A stretch of DNA of 64,000 bases from Actinomadura logoneensis (GTDB lineage: Bacteria; Actinomycetota; Actinomycetes; Streptosporangiales; Streptosporangiaceae), in NCBI RefSeq assembly GCF_003428695.1, contig NZ_QURH01000316.1:1-64000 (forward strand), in the 5' to 3' direction. A program made the position numbers and the translations under genes. Numbering within the stretch: position 1 is the stretch's first letter; each line of letters starts with the position of its first letter. Below the pieces are notes generated by a model. That model did not search any database. It worked only from the letters and a program-made list of their open reading frames with translations, and was not told the DNA's origin. This document shows, piece by piece, positions 14,178 to 22,694 of the stretch.

Positions 14178-15439
14178 CGCGCGCCCCCACTCGTCTCGGT
14201 GCGGGTATCACCGGGATACCGGGCGCCAGAAGCGGTGTCAGCGTCGGTGGCGGTGTCGGTGTCGGTGGTCTCGGTGTCGGGCCAGGTGATGCCGAGCTTT
14301 CCGGCGATGACCACCCGCTGCATGTCGGACGTCCCGGACGAGATGGTCATCCCGACGGCGTCCCGCAGATGGCGCTCGGTGTCGCCCTCGGAGGAGTAGC
14401 CGAGGGCTCCGTAGAGCTGCGTCAGGCCGGTGAAGACCTCCACGGCGGTCTCGCTCACGTACAGCTTCCCGGCCTCGGGGAAGATGGTCGCGGTGGGCGC
14501 CCGCCCGTCGCGGTCCAGCTCGGCGGCGGCACGGTAGAGGAGCATCCGCGCCAGCTCCCACCGGACCCGCATGTCCACCAGCCGGTTGGAGACCGACTGG
14601 AAGTGCCCGATATGCCTGCCGAACTGCCGCCGCCTGCGGCAGTGCCGCACGCACGCCTCGATCTCGCGCTCCATCACGCCGAGCCAGGGAGCCAGGAGAA
14701 GGGAACGTTCCCACGCCATCGTCTGGGCGAACACGGCCCCGCCCTGGCGCTCGGCGCCGAGCCGCCGGGACGCGGGGATCCGGCACCCGTCCAGCTCGAT
14801 CTCTCCCCAGCGGGCGGTGCGCAGCCCCATCTTCCCGGCCTGCTCCTTCACCGAGACCCCGACGTCCGCGCGCTCGACCAGGAACGCCGTCACGCCGGTG
14901 AAGCCCAGATGCCGCCCGACGGTCGCGTACACGACGAACAGGTCCGCGACCGGCGCGTTGGTGACGTAGAGCTTGCGGCCGGTCAGCCGGTAGAAGCCGC
15001 CGTCCCGGTCCGCGGTGGTGGCGAGCGACGACGCGTCCGACCCGCTGCCCGGCTCGGTCATCGCGTTCGCGCCGATCAGCCGGCCGGCGGCGAGCCCCGG
15101 CAGGTACGCGCGGCGCTGCCGCTCGTCGCCGAACTTCCAGATCGGGACCTCGGCGGCGAGGACGTGCGCGCCGATCGCCATCATCAGCCCGTTGTCCCGG
15201 CAGCCGCGGCCGAGGCCCTCCATCGCGCGGACGTGGTCGACGGCGCCGCGCCCGGCCCCGCCGTACTCCGGCGGCAGCATCAGCCCGAACAGCCCGCGCT
15301 CGGCGCAGGCGAGCCAGTCCTCGCGGCTGAACACCCCGGCCCGGTCGCGCTCGGCGACGTCCTTGCCGAGGGTCTCCTCGCCGAGCCTGCGGAAATCGCG
15401 GCCCAGTCCGTCCCGGTCGTCGTCCCATTCGAATCGCAT
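14174..15439 (-). CDS. Acyl-CoA-dehydrogenase-type flavoprotein (probable prolyl-carrier dehydrogenase)
   Basis: 421 aa. ACAD features: GLFGLMLPPEYGGAG, AMTEPGSGSDASSLAT, RQFGRHIGHFQSVSNRLVDM, LYGALGYSSEGD and the C-terminal SSGTSDMQRVVIAGKLG. The SCAD-position Glu (normally EGT) is Ser here, while WERSLLLAP supplies a Glu where isovaleryl-CoA dehydrogenase and PltE/RedW/CloN3-type enzymes keep their base. This fits FAD-dependent oxidation of prolyl-S-carrier to pyrrolyl-2-carboxyl-S-carrier. The ATG at 15439 is preceded by GGAGA. A 33-residue Thr/Asp/Gly-rich tail (389-421) extends past the normal end and looks disordered. It is first gene of the group running to AsnB. Confidence 0.88.
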   Translation of the reverse strand: MRFEWDDDRDGLGRDFRRLGEETLGKDVAERDRAGVFSREDWLACAERGLFGLMLPPEYGGAGRGAVDHVRAMEGLGRGCRDNGLMMAIGAHVLAAEVPIWKFGDERQRRAYLPGLAAGRLIGANAMTEPGSGSDASSLATTADRDGGFYRLTGRKLYVTNAPVADLFVVYATVGRHLGFTGVTAFLVERADVGVSVKEQAGKMGLRTARWGEIELDGCRIPASRRLGAERQGGAVFAQTMAWERSLLLAPWLGVMEREIEACVRHCRRRRQFGRHIGHFQSVSNRLVDMRVRWELARMLLYRAAAELDRDGRAPTATIFPEAGKLYVSETAVEVFTGLTQLYGALGYSSEGDTERHLRDAVGMTISSGTSDMQRVVIAGKLGITWPDTETTDTDTATDADTASGARYPGDTRTETSGGAR

Positions 15440-16080
15440 GGCTCTCCGTTCGGCCGAGCATAATGTCATGCGACATCAGGAACCGCGCGGGTTCCCGCAC
15501 GCTCGAAGACAGCGGATACGTCGAAAGAAATCCCCCGTGAGGTGCGGTTTCACATTGTCTCGGGCGGACGGTCTCAGGGTGGGGGAGCGGGGGCGGGGAA
15601 CGGAGTCCGGGAACTTCTCAAGCGGCTCGAAGTGACCGTTCCATCACTGTGTGGAATCGTCATGCTCCACCCCTCGGTTCGCGGCGGCCGGGCTACGGGA
15701 AAACAGGCAAAACCCTGTCCCGGCGGAACCGGCCGCTGCCCATTGTCCATGAGACATCCGATCTTGGAAAGGGCGGATCTGGGGCCGGTGGCCGCGCGGC
15801 GGACGGGCCGGGACGATCTCTTGCACGGCGCAGATCGCTGTCGTACGGTACCGACCGTCAACCAACCGCAGTGGTGAACACCGCAGTCCGAGCGCGGGTC
15901 CCGGCCGGCCCGCCGGCGGATCCGGGCTCCCCGGACGGGCGAGCCCCGCCGTCCCGTCCGGCGGCCCGGCGAACACGGCCGCCGGCGAACGCGTCCGATG
16001 TCCCGGATATCGATTTCCGTCCAGCCTCCCACTTCGCAAGGAAATTTCCCGCGACGAAGCCCGCAGAAGAGGTGCATGCT
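15440..16080. promoter_or_regulatory. Long divergent regulatory gap with two related palindromes
   Basis: 641 bp between the flavoprotein gene (-) and the carrier-protein gene (+), with no credible gene. Two similar dyads sit near the two ends: ATGTC-ATGC-GACAT at 15463-15476, 24 bp from the flavoprotein start, and TGTC-CATGA-GACA at 15744-15756 (followed by T). Both share the core TGTC..ATG..GACAT and could bind one regulator that controls both transcripts. Promoter hexamers were not assigned. Confidence 0.4.
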
Positions 16081-16365
16081 GTGGATCGTGCCAAGAACCT
16101 GGATCCGGCGGCGGAGATCAAGGACATTATGATCGGCGTGCTCGAATTGGGCGTCGACCGTTCGCTGCTCGACGATTCGGTCTCGCTCTACTCCCCGGTC
16201 GTGGGACTCGACTCGCTCAGCCTGCTGCACATCCTCGTGCGGATCGAGAAGAGATTCGACATCGAGATCGACGACGAGGACGTGATGTCGGCGGAGTTGA
16301 GCGACGTCGGCAGCCTCGTGGAAATGATCCGGCGGGCCGTCGAGGCGAAGGGCGTTGACGAATAA
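16081..16365 (+). CDS. Stand-alone acyl/peptidyl carrier protein
   Basis: 94 aa acidic carrier protein. The phosphopantetheine attachment Ser is in VVGLDSLSLLHI, followed by VRIEKRFDIEIDDEDVMSAE and SVGSL-type helix III (ELSDVGSLVEMI). The GTG at 16081 is chosen because GAAGAGG (16066-16072) lies 8 nt upstream and the domain starts right after; a longer in-frame upstream reading has no sensible content. It probably holds the prolyl and then pyrrolyl group (RedO/PltL/CloN5 role). The TrpB-like gene begins 1 bp after its stop. Confidence 0.9.
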   Translation: MDRAKNLDPAAEIKDIMIGVLELGVDRSLLDDSVSLYSPVVGLDSLSLLHILVRIEKRFDIEIDDEDVMSAELSDVGSLVEMIRRAVEAKGVDE

Positions 16366-16366
16366 C

Positions 16367-17746
16367 ATGCGCCAGGTATTCCACCTGGAAACGGACCGGG
16401 TGCCCACGCACTGGTACAACGTCCTCGCGGACCTGCCCTTCGAGGTCCCGCCGCCCCGCCCGGCGCCGCCGCGGGAGGGGCGCCCCCGGACGCTGAACCC
16501 CCAGCTGCCCCTCTCGATGTACCGGCCGAGCATCGGCCGGAGCCGGTTCGTGGAGATCCCCGAGCCCGTCCGGGAGGAGTACCGGCGCTGGCGGCCGACG
16601 CCGCTGTACCGCGCGACCCGGCTGGAGCGGGAGCTCGACACCCCCGCGCACCTGTACTTCAAGTACGAGGGGACGAGCCCGTCCGGCAGCCACAAGATCA
16701 ACACCGCGCTGGCGCAGGCGTACTACTACGCCCGGTCCGGCGTGAAGGAGATGGTGACGGGGACCGGCGCCGGCCAGTGGGGCACCGCGCTGTCGATGGC
16801 GTGCCACCCGTACGGCATGGAGTGCACGGTGTTCATGGTGCGCTCGAGCCACCGCCAGAAGCCCTACCGCGGCACGCTGATGCGCCTGCACGGCGCCCGG
16901 GTCATCGAGAGCCCCAGCACCGAGACCGAGGTGGGGCGCGCCGCCCTGGCCGCCGACCCCGACTCGCCGGGCAGTCTCGGGATCGCCAACGCCGAGGCGA
17001 TCGAGTACGCGGCCCGCCGCGACCGGGCGCGGTTCTCGATCGGCAGCGGCGAGAACCACGTCCTGCTGCACCAGACGGTCATCGGTGAGGAAGCGCTCCT
17101 GCAGATGGAGACGGCCGGCGAGTTCCCCGACGTGGTGATCGGCGCGATGGGCGCGGGCAGCAACTTCGCCGGGATCTCCTTCCCCTTCTACCGCGCGGCG
17201 CGGGAGAGGAGCGCCTCCACGAGGTTCCTGGCCGTCGAGCCCGACGCCTGCCCCAAGATGACCAGGGGCCGGTACCTCATGGACCACACCGACTACTCCG
17301 GCGTGACGCCCATGGTCAGGATGTACACGCTGGGGCACACGTTCACGGCCTACCACATCCATGCCGGCGGGCTGCGGTACCACGGGGCCGCCCCGATCGT
17401 CAGCGCGATGTACGACAACGGGCTGGTGGAGGCGGCGTCCTACAGTCAGAGCCGGGTCTTCGAGTGCGGGGCCGCGTTCGCCAGGGCGGAGGGGGTCGTC
17501 CCCGCGCCCGAGTCGGCCCACGCGGTGGCCGCGGCGATCGACGAGGCGGTGAAGGCCCGCGAGGACGGCGCCGAACGGGTGGTCCTGTTCAGCCTCAGCG
17601 GGCACGGGCTCCTCGACCTGACGGCCTACGAGAGCCATCTCGCCGGGAACACCGTTGATGTCGTCCCGACGGACGAGCAGATCCAGGCGTCGCTGCGTCC
17701 GCTCGTCGAGTCCGACGAGACGGCCGGCGCGCACCCCCTGCCCTGA
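16367..17746 (+). CDS. TrpB-like PLP enzyme lacking the catalytic Glu
   Basis: 459 aa, fold type II, TrpB2-like in length and N-terminus (RPTPLYRATRLERELDT). The PLP lysine is K110 in SGSHKINTALAQAYYYA. In tryptophan synthase beta the loop reads ETGAGQ with a Glu that activates indole; here it is VTGTGAGQWG with Gly132 at that place. The phosphate loop GAMGAGSNFAG and the C-terminal LFSLSGHGLLDL are kept. It is therefore unlikely to make tryptophan and is better seen as a beta-replacement or beta-elimination enzyme making a nonstandard amino acid for this cluster (inference). ATG 16367 is used; TTG 16355 overlaps the carrier gene and is an alternative. It is the last cluster gene on this side. 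Confidence 0.87.
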   Translation: MRQVFHLETDRVPTHWYNVLADLPFEVPPPRPAPPREGRPRTLNPQLPLSMYRPSIGRSRFVEIPEPVREEYRRWRPTPLYRATRLERELDTPAHLYFKYEGTSPSGSHKINTALAQAYYYARSGVKEMVTGTGAGQWGTALSMACHPYGMECTVFMVRSSHRQKPYRGTLMRLHGARVIESPSTETEVGRAALAADPDSPGSLGIANAEAIEYAARRDRARFSIGSGENHVLLHQTVIGEEALLQMETAGEFPDVVIGAMGAGSNFAGISFPFYRAARERSASTRFLAVEPDACPKMTRGRYLMDHTDYSGVTPMVRMYTLGHTFTAYHIHAGGLRYHGAAPIVSAMYDNGLVEAASYSQSRVFECGAAFARAEGVVPAPESAHAVAAAIDEAVKAREDGAERVVLFSLSGHGLLDLTAYESHLAGNTVDVVPTDEQIQASLRPLVESDETAGAHPLP

Positions 17747-17839
17747 CCGCGAGACCAGGATCGGGCTCCGCCTCCCGGCGTCCGCCCGGCTCGAGCCGTG
17801 CCGGTCCACGCCCCGGCCCGGCCATGCCGGTGGGGCCCT

Positions 17840-18502
17840 TCACAGGCTGCGGGCGGTGATGTCGCCGCTGGACGTGGTGGCGTGGATCTCCAGCTCGGGG
17901 GCGCCGTCGTTCTTCAGGGCGTTGCTGACGCGGCCGTAGGAGGTTTCGGCGTCCAGGGAGGCGGAGACGCCCGCGGCGGCGGCGATCGTGATGTCGCCGC
18001 TCTGGGTGCTCAGCACGACCTTGCCGCCCTTCGCCTCGGCGACGGTGATGTCGCCCCGCGTCGTGCTGATCTCCGCCGCGCCGCCGAGCCGTCCGACCTC
18101 GACGTCCCCGTCGACCGCGGTGAGCCGGAGGGCGGCCGTCTCGTCCAGCTTGATCCGGCGATAGGCGCCCTCGAAGGCGACATCGCCGAGGCGTCCCACG
18201 CCTCGCAGCTCGGTGGCGGACGCCCTGGCCTCGACGCGGGATCCGGCGGGCAGCTTGACCGTGACCTCGACGGCACCGGACGGTCCGAAGTACTGGTTCT
18301 TCACCGGCGTCCCGATCCGCAGGACGCCGTCGGCGTACTCGACCGTGGTCTGCTCGGCGGCCTTCACGTCGCGTCCCTTCGACGCCTTGGCGGGCAGGAC
18401 CTCCACCACGGTGTCGGAGCGGTCCGCGGCGATGAGCTGCACGCGTCCCGCCGGGAGGTCGAGGACGGCGGAGATCGGGGCCGGAGTGTCGAACGTGTGC
18501 AT
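17840..18502 (-). CDS. DUF4097-family beta-repeat protein
   Basis: 220 aa made of short repeating strands such as STTRGDITVAEAKGGKVVL and STQSGDITIAAAAGVSASL, ending SSGDITARSL; this is the DUF4097 (putative adhesin) pattern of bactofilin-like or beta-helix strands. No signal peptide or membrane segment. ATG 18502 follows GGGAGGG. It is divergent from an HTH regulator and such pairs are common in actinomycetes. Function unknown. Confidence 0.85.
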   Translation of the reverse strand: MHTFDTPAPISAVLDLPAGRVQLIAADRSDTVVEVLPAKASKGRDVKAAEQTTVEYADGVLRIGTPVKNQYFGPSGAVEVTVKLPAGSRVEARASATELRGVGRLGDVAFEGAYRRIKLDETAALRLTAVDGDVEVGRLGGAAEISTTRGDITVAEAKGGKVVLSTQSGDITIAAAAGVSASLDAETSYGRVSNALKNDGAPELEIHATTSSGDITARSL

Positions 18503-18544
18503 CGTGCCCTCCCTTGCCGCGGCGCGGCCGGCTGTTTCTGGCAC

Positions 18545-18765
18545 CGGAAAGGCTACGTTGCTTTCAATATTTCAGCAAGCAATGCTCTCCGTGTGAGCAG
18601 CATTTTTGCAGGTGAAGGCCGAATAATCATTGCAACGGCCCGAGGTTTAACGCAACGCCGCCCCTCCCTCTCGTTGCAATCAAGGGAGCGTGGACGCTAT
18701 GCTCTGCGCGGTTCGGGCGACAGCGGGCGGGCCGTCGGGTCCGCGCGGGCAGGAGAGGGGTCGCG
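18545..18765. promoter_or_regulatory. Divergent promoter region with repeated TTGC/GCAA boxes
   Basis: A/T-richer stretch between the DUF4097 gene and the HTH gene. TTGC or GCAA elements recur: near 18558-18582 (TTGC...GCAAGCAATGC), TTGCAA at about 18630 and at about 18674, and GCAACG in between. GCAATGCTC pairs imperfectly with GAGCAGCATTTTTGC. This looks like a multi-site operator for the neighbouring regulator. Confidence 0.35.
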
Positions 18766-19497
18766 ATGCCGGGAGGCAGGCTCACCCAGCAGGAGCGGCA
18801 GCAGATCGCGATCGGTCTGGCCGACGGTCTGGCCTACGCCGAGATCGCCCGCCGCCTCGACCGGCCGACCTCCACGATCACGCGCGAGGTCTCCCGGAAC
18901 GGCGGCCCCACCGGCTACCGCGCCGACCTGGCCCACCGCGCCACCCAGCAGCGCACGCACCGGCGCGGGCAGAGCGCGCCCCGCGGAGCCCAGGTCACCC
19001 AGCAGCCGTACGGACGCGACGCCGAGGCCGTGCGCGACTACCAGGAGGCCCTGACCACCACCTTCATGGTCTCGGGCCTGCCCAAGATGATGGCCCGGGT
19101 GCTGGGCTGCCTCTACACCACCGACTCCGGCAGCCTCACCGCCGCCGACCTCGCCCAGCGGCTGCAGGTCAGCCCGGCGTCCATCTCCAAGGCCATCACC
19201 TTCCTGGAGGGCCTGGACCTGGTCCGGCGGGAGCGCGACGACCGCCGCCGCGAACGGTACGTCGTGGACGACGACCTCTGGTACCAGTCCATGGTCCGCA
19301 GCGCCCGCACCAACGACCAGTTCATCGAGACCGCGAAGCAGGGCGTCCAGATCCTCGGCCCGGGCACCCCGGCGGCCAACCGCCTGGAGAACGCCGCCCG
19401 CTTCCTCGACTTCGTCAGCGAGGCGCTCCTCCGCGCCGCCGACCAGGGACGCGAGGTCCTGTACACCCGGACCGAGGAGACCTCGGACGAGGACTAG
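18766..19497 (+). CDS. HTH regulator (IS30-like N-terminal HTH plus GbsR/MarR winged helix)
   Basis: 243 aa. The N-terminus LTQQERQQIAIGLADGLAYA and EIARRLDRPTSTITREVSRN is the HTH_38-type helix-turn-helix. A second winged helix (LTAADLAQRLQVSPASISKA, then FLEGLDLVRRERDDRRRERYV) is MarR/GbsR-like. ATG 18766 with GGAGAGGGG upstream. It is probably the regulator of the divergent DUF4097 gene and of itself through the intervening TTGC boxes. Confidence 0.88.
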   Translation: MPGGRLTQQERQQIAIGLADGLAYAEIARRLDRPTSTITREVSRNGGPTGYRADLAHRATQQRTHRRGQSAPRGAQVTQQPYGRDAEAVRDYQEALTTTFMVSGLPKMMARVLGCLYTTDSGSLTAADLAQRLQVSPASISKAITFLEGLDLVRRERDDRRRERYVVDDDLWYQSMVRSARTNDQFIETAKQGVQILGPGTPAANRLENAARFLDFVSEALLRAADQGREVLYTRTEETSDED

Positions 19498-19522
19498 CGC
19501 CGCCGGACGGACCCGGCGGCGC
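19497..19522 (+). terminator. Hairpin terminator after the HTH gene
   Basis: GCGCCGCCGG (19497-19506), 6-nt loop, CCGGCGGCGC (19513-19522): a perfect 10-bp stem starting at the last base of the stop codon. No U-tract, as is usual in this kind of genome. Confidence 0.6.
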
Positions 19523-19563
19523 GCCGCCACCGCCGGGCGCGCGAGGTCGGCGGCACGGCACGG

Positions 19564-20076
19564 TCATCGCGCCGCGGACCTGCGGCGGGCGCGGTAGGCG
19601 GCGACGGTCGTCCGGCTGGCGCACGTGTTGGAGCAGAACCGTCGGCTGCGGTTGCGCGAGTCGTCCACGTAGAAGCGCTCGCAGCCGTCCGCCTGGCAGC
19701 GGCCCACCGCGACGTCGGGATCGCCGCAGATCACGTGCGCGAGCGCGGCGGCGCAGCTGCGGCCGAGCCAGGCCGTGGGCTCCTCCCCGTCGCGGGCGAA
19801 GTGCAGGTGCGGCCCCCCGGCGTCGTCGTGCGTGCTGACCGTCATCACCGGCGGGAACCTCTCCAGAAGCAGGTTGACGGGATCGATGGACCCCGCGTCC
19901 GCCACGGCCGCGACCGCGTCACGCAGCAGCGGGACGAGTTCCGCGAGCGCGTCGTCGCCGGGTTCCGCCACGCGGTGCTGCTCGAAGAACTCCCGTCGCA
20001 GGTCACTGGGGTCGTCGCCGTTGACCAGTTCGACGGCCAGCCTGGCCATGTTGCCAATGTAGGCGACATAACGCAC
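19564..20076 (-). CDS. CGNR zinc-finger / ABATE-domain regulator
   Basis: 170 aa. The C-terminal zinc finger reads GRCQADGCERFYVDDSRNRS and RRFCSNTCASRTTVAAYRAR, the CGNR pattern; the N-terminal part (NMARLAVELVNGDDP) fits the ABATE stress-response domain. GTG 20076 is taken as start with an AGGTGG site; ATG 20049 is a shorter option. Putative transcription factor of unknown target. Confidence 0.85.
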   Translation of the reverse strand: MRYVAYIGNMARLAVELVNGDDPSDLRREFFEQHRVAEPGDDALAELVPLLRDAVAAVADAGSIDPVNLLLERFPPVMTVSTHDDAGGPHLHFARDGEEPTAWLGRSCAAALAHVICGDPDVAVGRCQADGCERFYVDDSRNRSRRFCSNTCASRTTVAAYRARRRSAAR

Positions 20077-20196
20077 TTGACCACCTACCTCTCTGCCCGC
20101 ATAGTAGGCCGCGTGAGTGTGAACGCCAACTACAGTGCCAGGTCCGCGCCGTCTCCGGGACGCGCCGGGCTCGGCGACCGGACGAAGGAGCCCTCG

Positions 20197-20766
20197 ATGC
20201 GGTCCCTGGACCAGAGGCTGGGAGACGGGGACCTGCGGCTCCGCACGCTGGACGCGGCCGACGCCGCCCTGGTGGTCGAAGCCACGAGCGGCGAGCCGGG
20301 ACGGTCGTTGTGGGGCCCTCACCTGGGGCCCTACTCCGCCGACGACGCGCGCGCGGCCATGGCCGACTGGGATCCCGCAGCCGGAGGCCAGTTCAGCCTC
20401 GGCATCGTCCACGGCGGACGGCTGCTCGGCGCGGTCGGGCTGATCCCGGAGAACCCAGGGAGCATGGAGCTCGCGTACTGGCTCCGCCCCGGGGAGCGCG
20501 GCAAGGGCATCGCCTCGCAGGCCGTCCTCGCCGCGAGCGCGTGGACGTACGAAGAACTCGGCGTCCCCCGGGTCTGGCTGGAGATCTACCCCGACAACGA
20601 GCCCTCGCTCCGGCTCGCCGAACGCATCGGCTACCGGTTCGAGGCGCACGTCCCCCGGCACTGCCGCGACTGGGCGCACGAGGACCCCGCACGCGACACC
20701 TGGCACGACTGCGTCATCTGGGTCTACCCGGGCACGCCCGCCCCACGGACGCCGCTCAGCGTCTAG
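20197..20766 (+). CDS. GNAT N-acetyltransferase (RimJ/RimL-like)
   Basis: 189 aa. LRLRTLDAADAALV at the start, then YWLRPGERGKGIASQAVLAA, the acetyl-CoA-binding R/Q-x-x-G-x-A motif, and NEPSLRLAERIGYRFEA typical of ribosomal-protein-type acetyltransferases. AAGGAG sits 6 nt upstream of the ATG. Substrate unknown. Confidence 0.88.
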   Translation: MRSLDQRLGDGDLRLRTLDAADAALVVEATSGEPGRSLWGPHLGPYSADDARAAMADWDPAAGGQFSLGIVHGGRLLGAVGLIPENPGSMELAYWLRPGERGKGIASQAVLAASAWTYEELGVPRVWLEIYPDNEPSLRLAERIGYRFEAHVPRHCRDWAHEDPARDTWHDCVIWVYPGTPAPRTPLSV

Positions 20767-20807
20767 CGGGATGTTGCGCGCGGCCGTCGCGGCGGTAGAC
20801 ATGCCTT

Positions 20808-21683
20808 ATGGCCATTGAGGTGCGGCACTCCAACGTCCCGATCGGCGATCTCGTTCTGCACGTCGCGGAGTCCGGCGCGTCCGACGGGCCGCCGTTCCTG
20901 TTCCTGCACGGCTGGCCCGAGTCGTGGCGGACCTGGCTGGGCGTGATGACCGCCGCGGACGCCGACCGTCCCGACGCCCGCGTCATCGCGATCGACCTGC
21001 CCGGTATCGGCGCGTCCGGGGGAGCGGTCGAGGCCGGGTCGAAGCTGCGCCTGGCCGAGACCGTCCACGCCCTGGTGGAGCGGCTGGGCCTCACCGGCAC
21101 CACGCTGGTCGGCCACGACGCCGGAGGCATGGCCGCCTACGCCTATCTGCGCCGCTTCGAGGACGTCGACCGCGTCGTCGTCATGAACACGGTCATCCCC
21201 GGCGTCGATCCGTGGGACGAGGTACTGCGCAACCCCTACATCTGGCACTTCGGCCTGCACGGCGTCCCGGACCTTCCCGAGACCCTGGTCCACGGACGCC
21301 AGGCCGAGTACTTCGACTACTTCTACAACGTGCTGTCCGCGGACCCGTCCCGCGTCTCCGCCGAGAACCGTGCGGCCCACGCGGCGGCCTACGGCAGCCG
21401 CGAAGCGCTCACGGCAGGCTTCGACCTGTACCGGGCCTTCCCCCAGGACGCCCGGGACAACGCCGCGTCCGCCAAGGCGGGCGACACCGGCACCCCGCTC
21501 CTCTACCTTCGCGGCGACCACGAAGGCGGCGACATCGACGCCTACGCCCGCGGCTTCCGCGACGCCGGAGTGCGGAACCTGGCCACCGCGACGGTGCGCG
21601 ATGCCGGACACTTCTCCCAGGAGGAACAACCCGCCACGGTCTGGCGGCTCATCTCCGACTTCGCCGAGAGCACGGCCCCCTGA
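20808..21683 (+). CDS. Alpha/beta hydrolase, epoxide hydrolase/haloalkane dehalogenase-like
   Basis: 291 aa. LFLHGWPESWRTWLGV is the oxyanion HGxP motif, VGHDAGGMAAYAYL carries an Asp nucleophile instead of Ser, and DAGHFSQEEQP the catalytic His. The Asp nucleophile points to epoxide hydrolase or dehalogenase chemistry. Cytosolic, monocistronic by spacing. Confidence 0.88.
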   Translation: MAIEVRHSNVPIGDLVLHVAESGASDGPPFLFLHGWPESWRTWLGVMTAADADRPDARVIAIDLPGIGASGGAVEAGSKLRLAETVHALVERLGLTGTTLVGHDAGGMAAYAYLRRFEDVDRVVVMNTVIPGVDPWDEVLRNPYIWHFGLHGVPDLPETLVHGRQAEYFDYFYNVLSADPSRVSAENRAAHAAAYGSREALTAGFDLYRAFPQDARDNAASAKAGDTGTPLLYLRGDHEGGDIDAYARGFRDAGVRNLATATVRDAGHFSQEEQPATVWRLISDFAESTAP

Positions 21684-21788
21684 CCTGGCCTGTCGCATAC
21701 CTGACGCCCGCCGCGAGCGCCGCCCTGGTCGCCGTCCGCCACGCACAGGAAGGCGGCGGCGGAGCCTGGGCTTGTAGGGTTTGGCGGC

Positions 21789-22526
21789 ATGGCGTTGCGA
21801 CCTGTTCAGGTGAATATCAAAGCTCGTGATGACGCGGCTGTGGGCCGGTTCTGGGCGGACGCGCTCGGTTGGGGCGTTTCCAGCGAAGGCCCTGGCGTGA
21901 CGAACATCGAACCCATCGGCTTCGACTGGCCGGACCCTAGTGCCGTCTGCATCGACGTCGTCTCCGTTCCCGACCCCGAGACGGTGAAGTACCGCGTCCA
22001 CCTTCATCTCGCGACCACCTCCGCGGCCCATCACGCGGAGTTCGTGGCCCGTTTGCAGGAACTCGGCGCGACGCCCGCGGACATCGGCCAGGGTGACGTC
22101 CCGTGGACGGTCCTCGCCGATCCCGAAGGCAACGTCTTCTGCGTCCTGGAGCCCCGGGACATCTACGGGGACACCGGCCCGATCGCCGCGGTGGTGGTCG
22201 AGTGCGCCGATCCCCGCGCCATGGCCGCGTTCTGGGACCAGGCGATCGACTGGACGCTGCACGAGGTGACCGACGACCGCGCGGTGATGCGTTCGTCCAA
22301 GGGAGTCGGGCCCTATCTGGAGTTCGTCCGCACGCCCGCCGTGGAGGCGGTGAAGCACCGCGTCCACCTCGACCTGCTGCCCGACCCCGTGGACGACAAG
22401 CCCGCCGAGGTCGCCAGGCTGACGGCGCTCGGGGCCACCGGCGCCGACATCGGCCAGGGCGAGGTCCCGTGGACGGTCCTCTCCGACCTGGAGGGCAACG
22501 AGTTCTGCGTCCTCGGACGCGGTTGA
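21789..22526 (+). CDS. Two-domain VOC/glyoxalase-like protein
   Basis: 245 aa with two tandem VOC modules: the first ends DIGQGDVPWTVLADPEGNVF and the second DIGQGEVPWTVLSDLEGNEF, showing internal duplication. Each starts with an AVGRFWADAL- or AMAAFWDQAI-like helix. The family covers glyoxalases, dioxygenases and antibiotic-binding proteins; nothing here fixes the role. Confidence 0.87.
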   Translation: MALRPVQVNIKARDDAAVGRFWADALGWGVSSEGPGVTNIEPIGFDWPDPSAVCIDVVSVPDPETVKYRVHLHLATTSAAHHAEFVARLQELGATPADIGQGDVPWTVLADPEGNVFCVLEPRDIYGDTGPIAAVVVECADPRAMAAFWDQAIDWTLHEVTDDRAVMRSSKGVGPYLEFVRTPAVEAVKHRVHLDLLPDPVDDKPAEVARLTALGATGADIGQGEVPWTVLSDLEGNEFCVLGRG

Positions 22527-22596
22527 CCGTCCGCGTCGCGCTGCTCGCAGCCTTACGGAAACGCGCCGAGGGGCCGCGAGCAGCGCCGACGAAACG

Positions 22597-22629
22597 CCGC
22601 TCGGAAAACCCGTTGGGTTCTCCGAGCGG
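22597..22629 (+). terminator. Hairpin terminator after the VOC gene
   Basis: CCGCTCGGA (22597-22605) pairs with TCCGAGCGG (22621-22629), and inside it AACCC pairs with GGGTT around a GTT loop; 14 bp with one mismatch. Confidence 0.7.
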
Positions 22630-22694
22630 GTTGCCGTAGATTGCCCGCGGCCATCGCAGTCAGAACAGAGGACAGACCCGCGTGACCCCGCCTG

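Noticed and set aside
15649-16080. N-terminal extension of the carrier protein
   Set aside because: The upstream residues are Arg/Pro/Gly-rich with no carrier-protein features, and a good ribosome site precedes GTG 16081.
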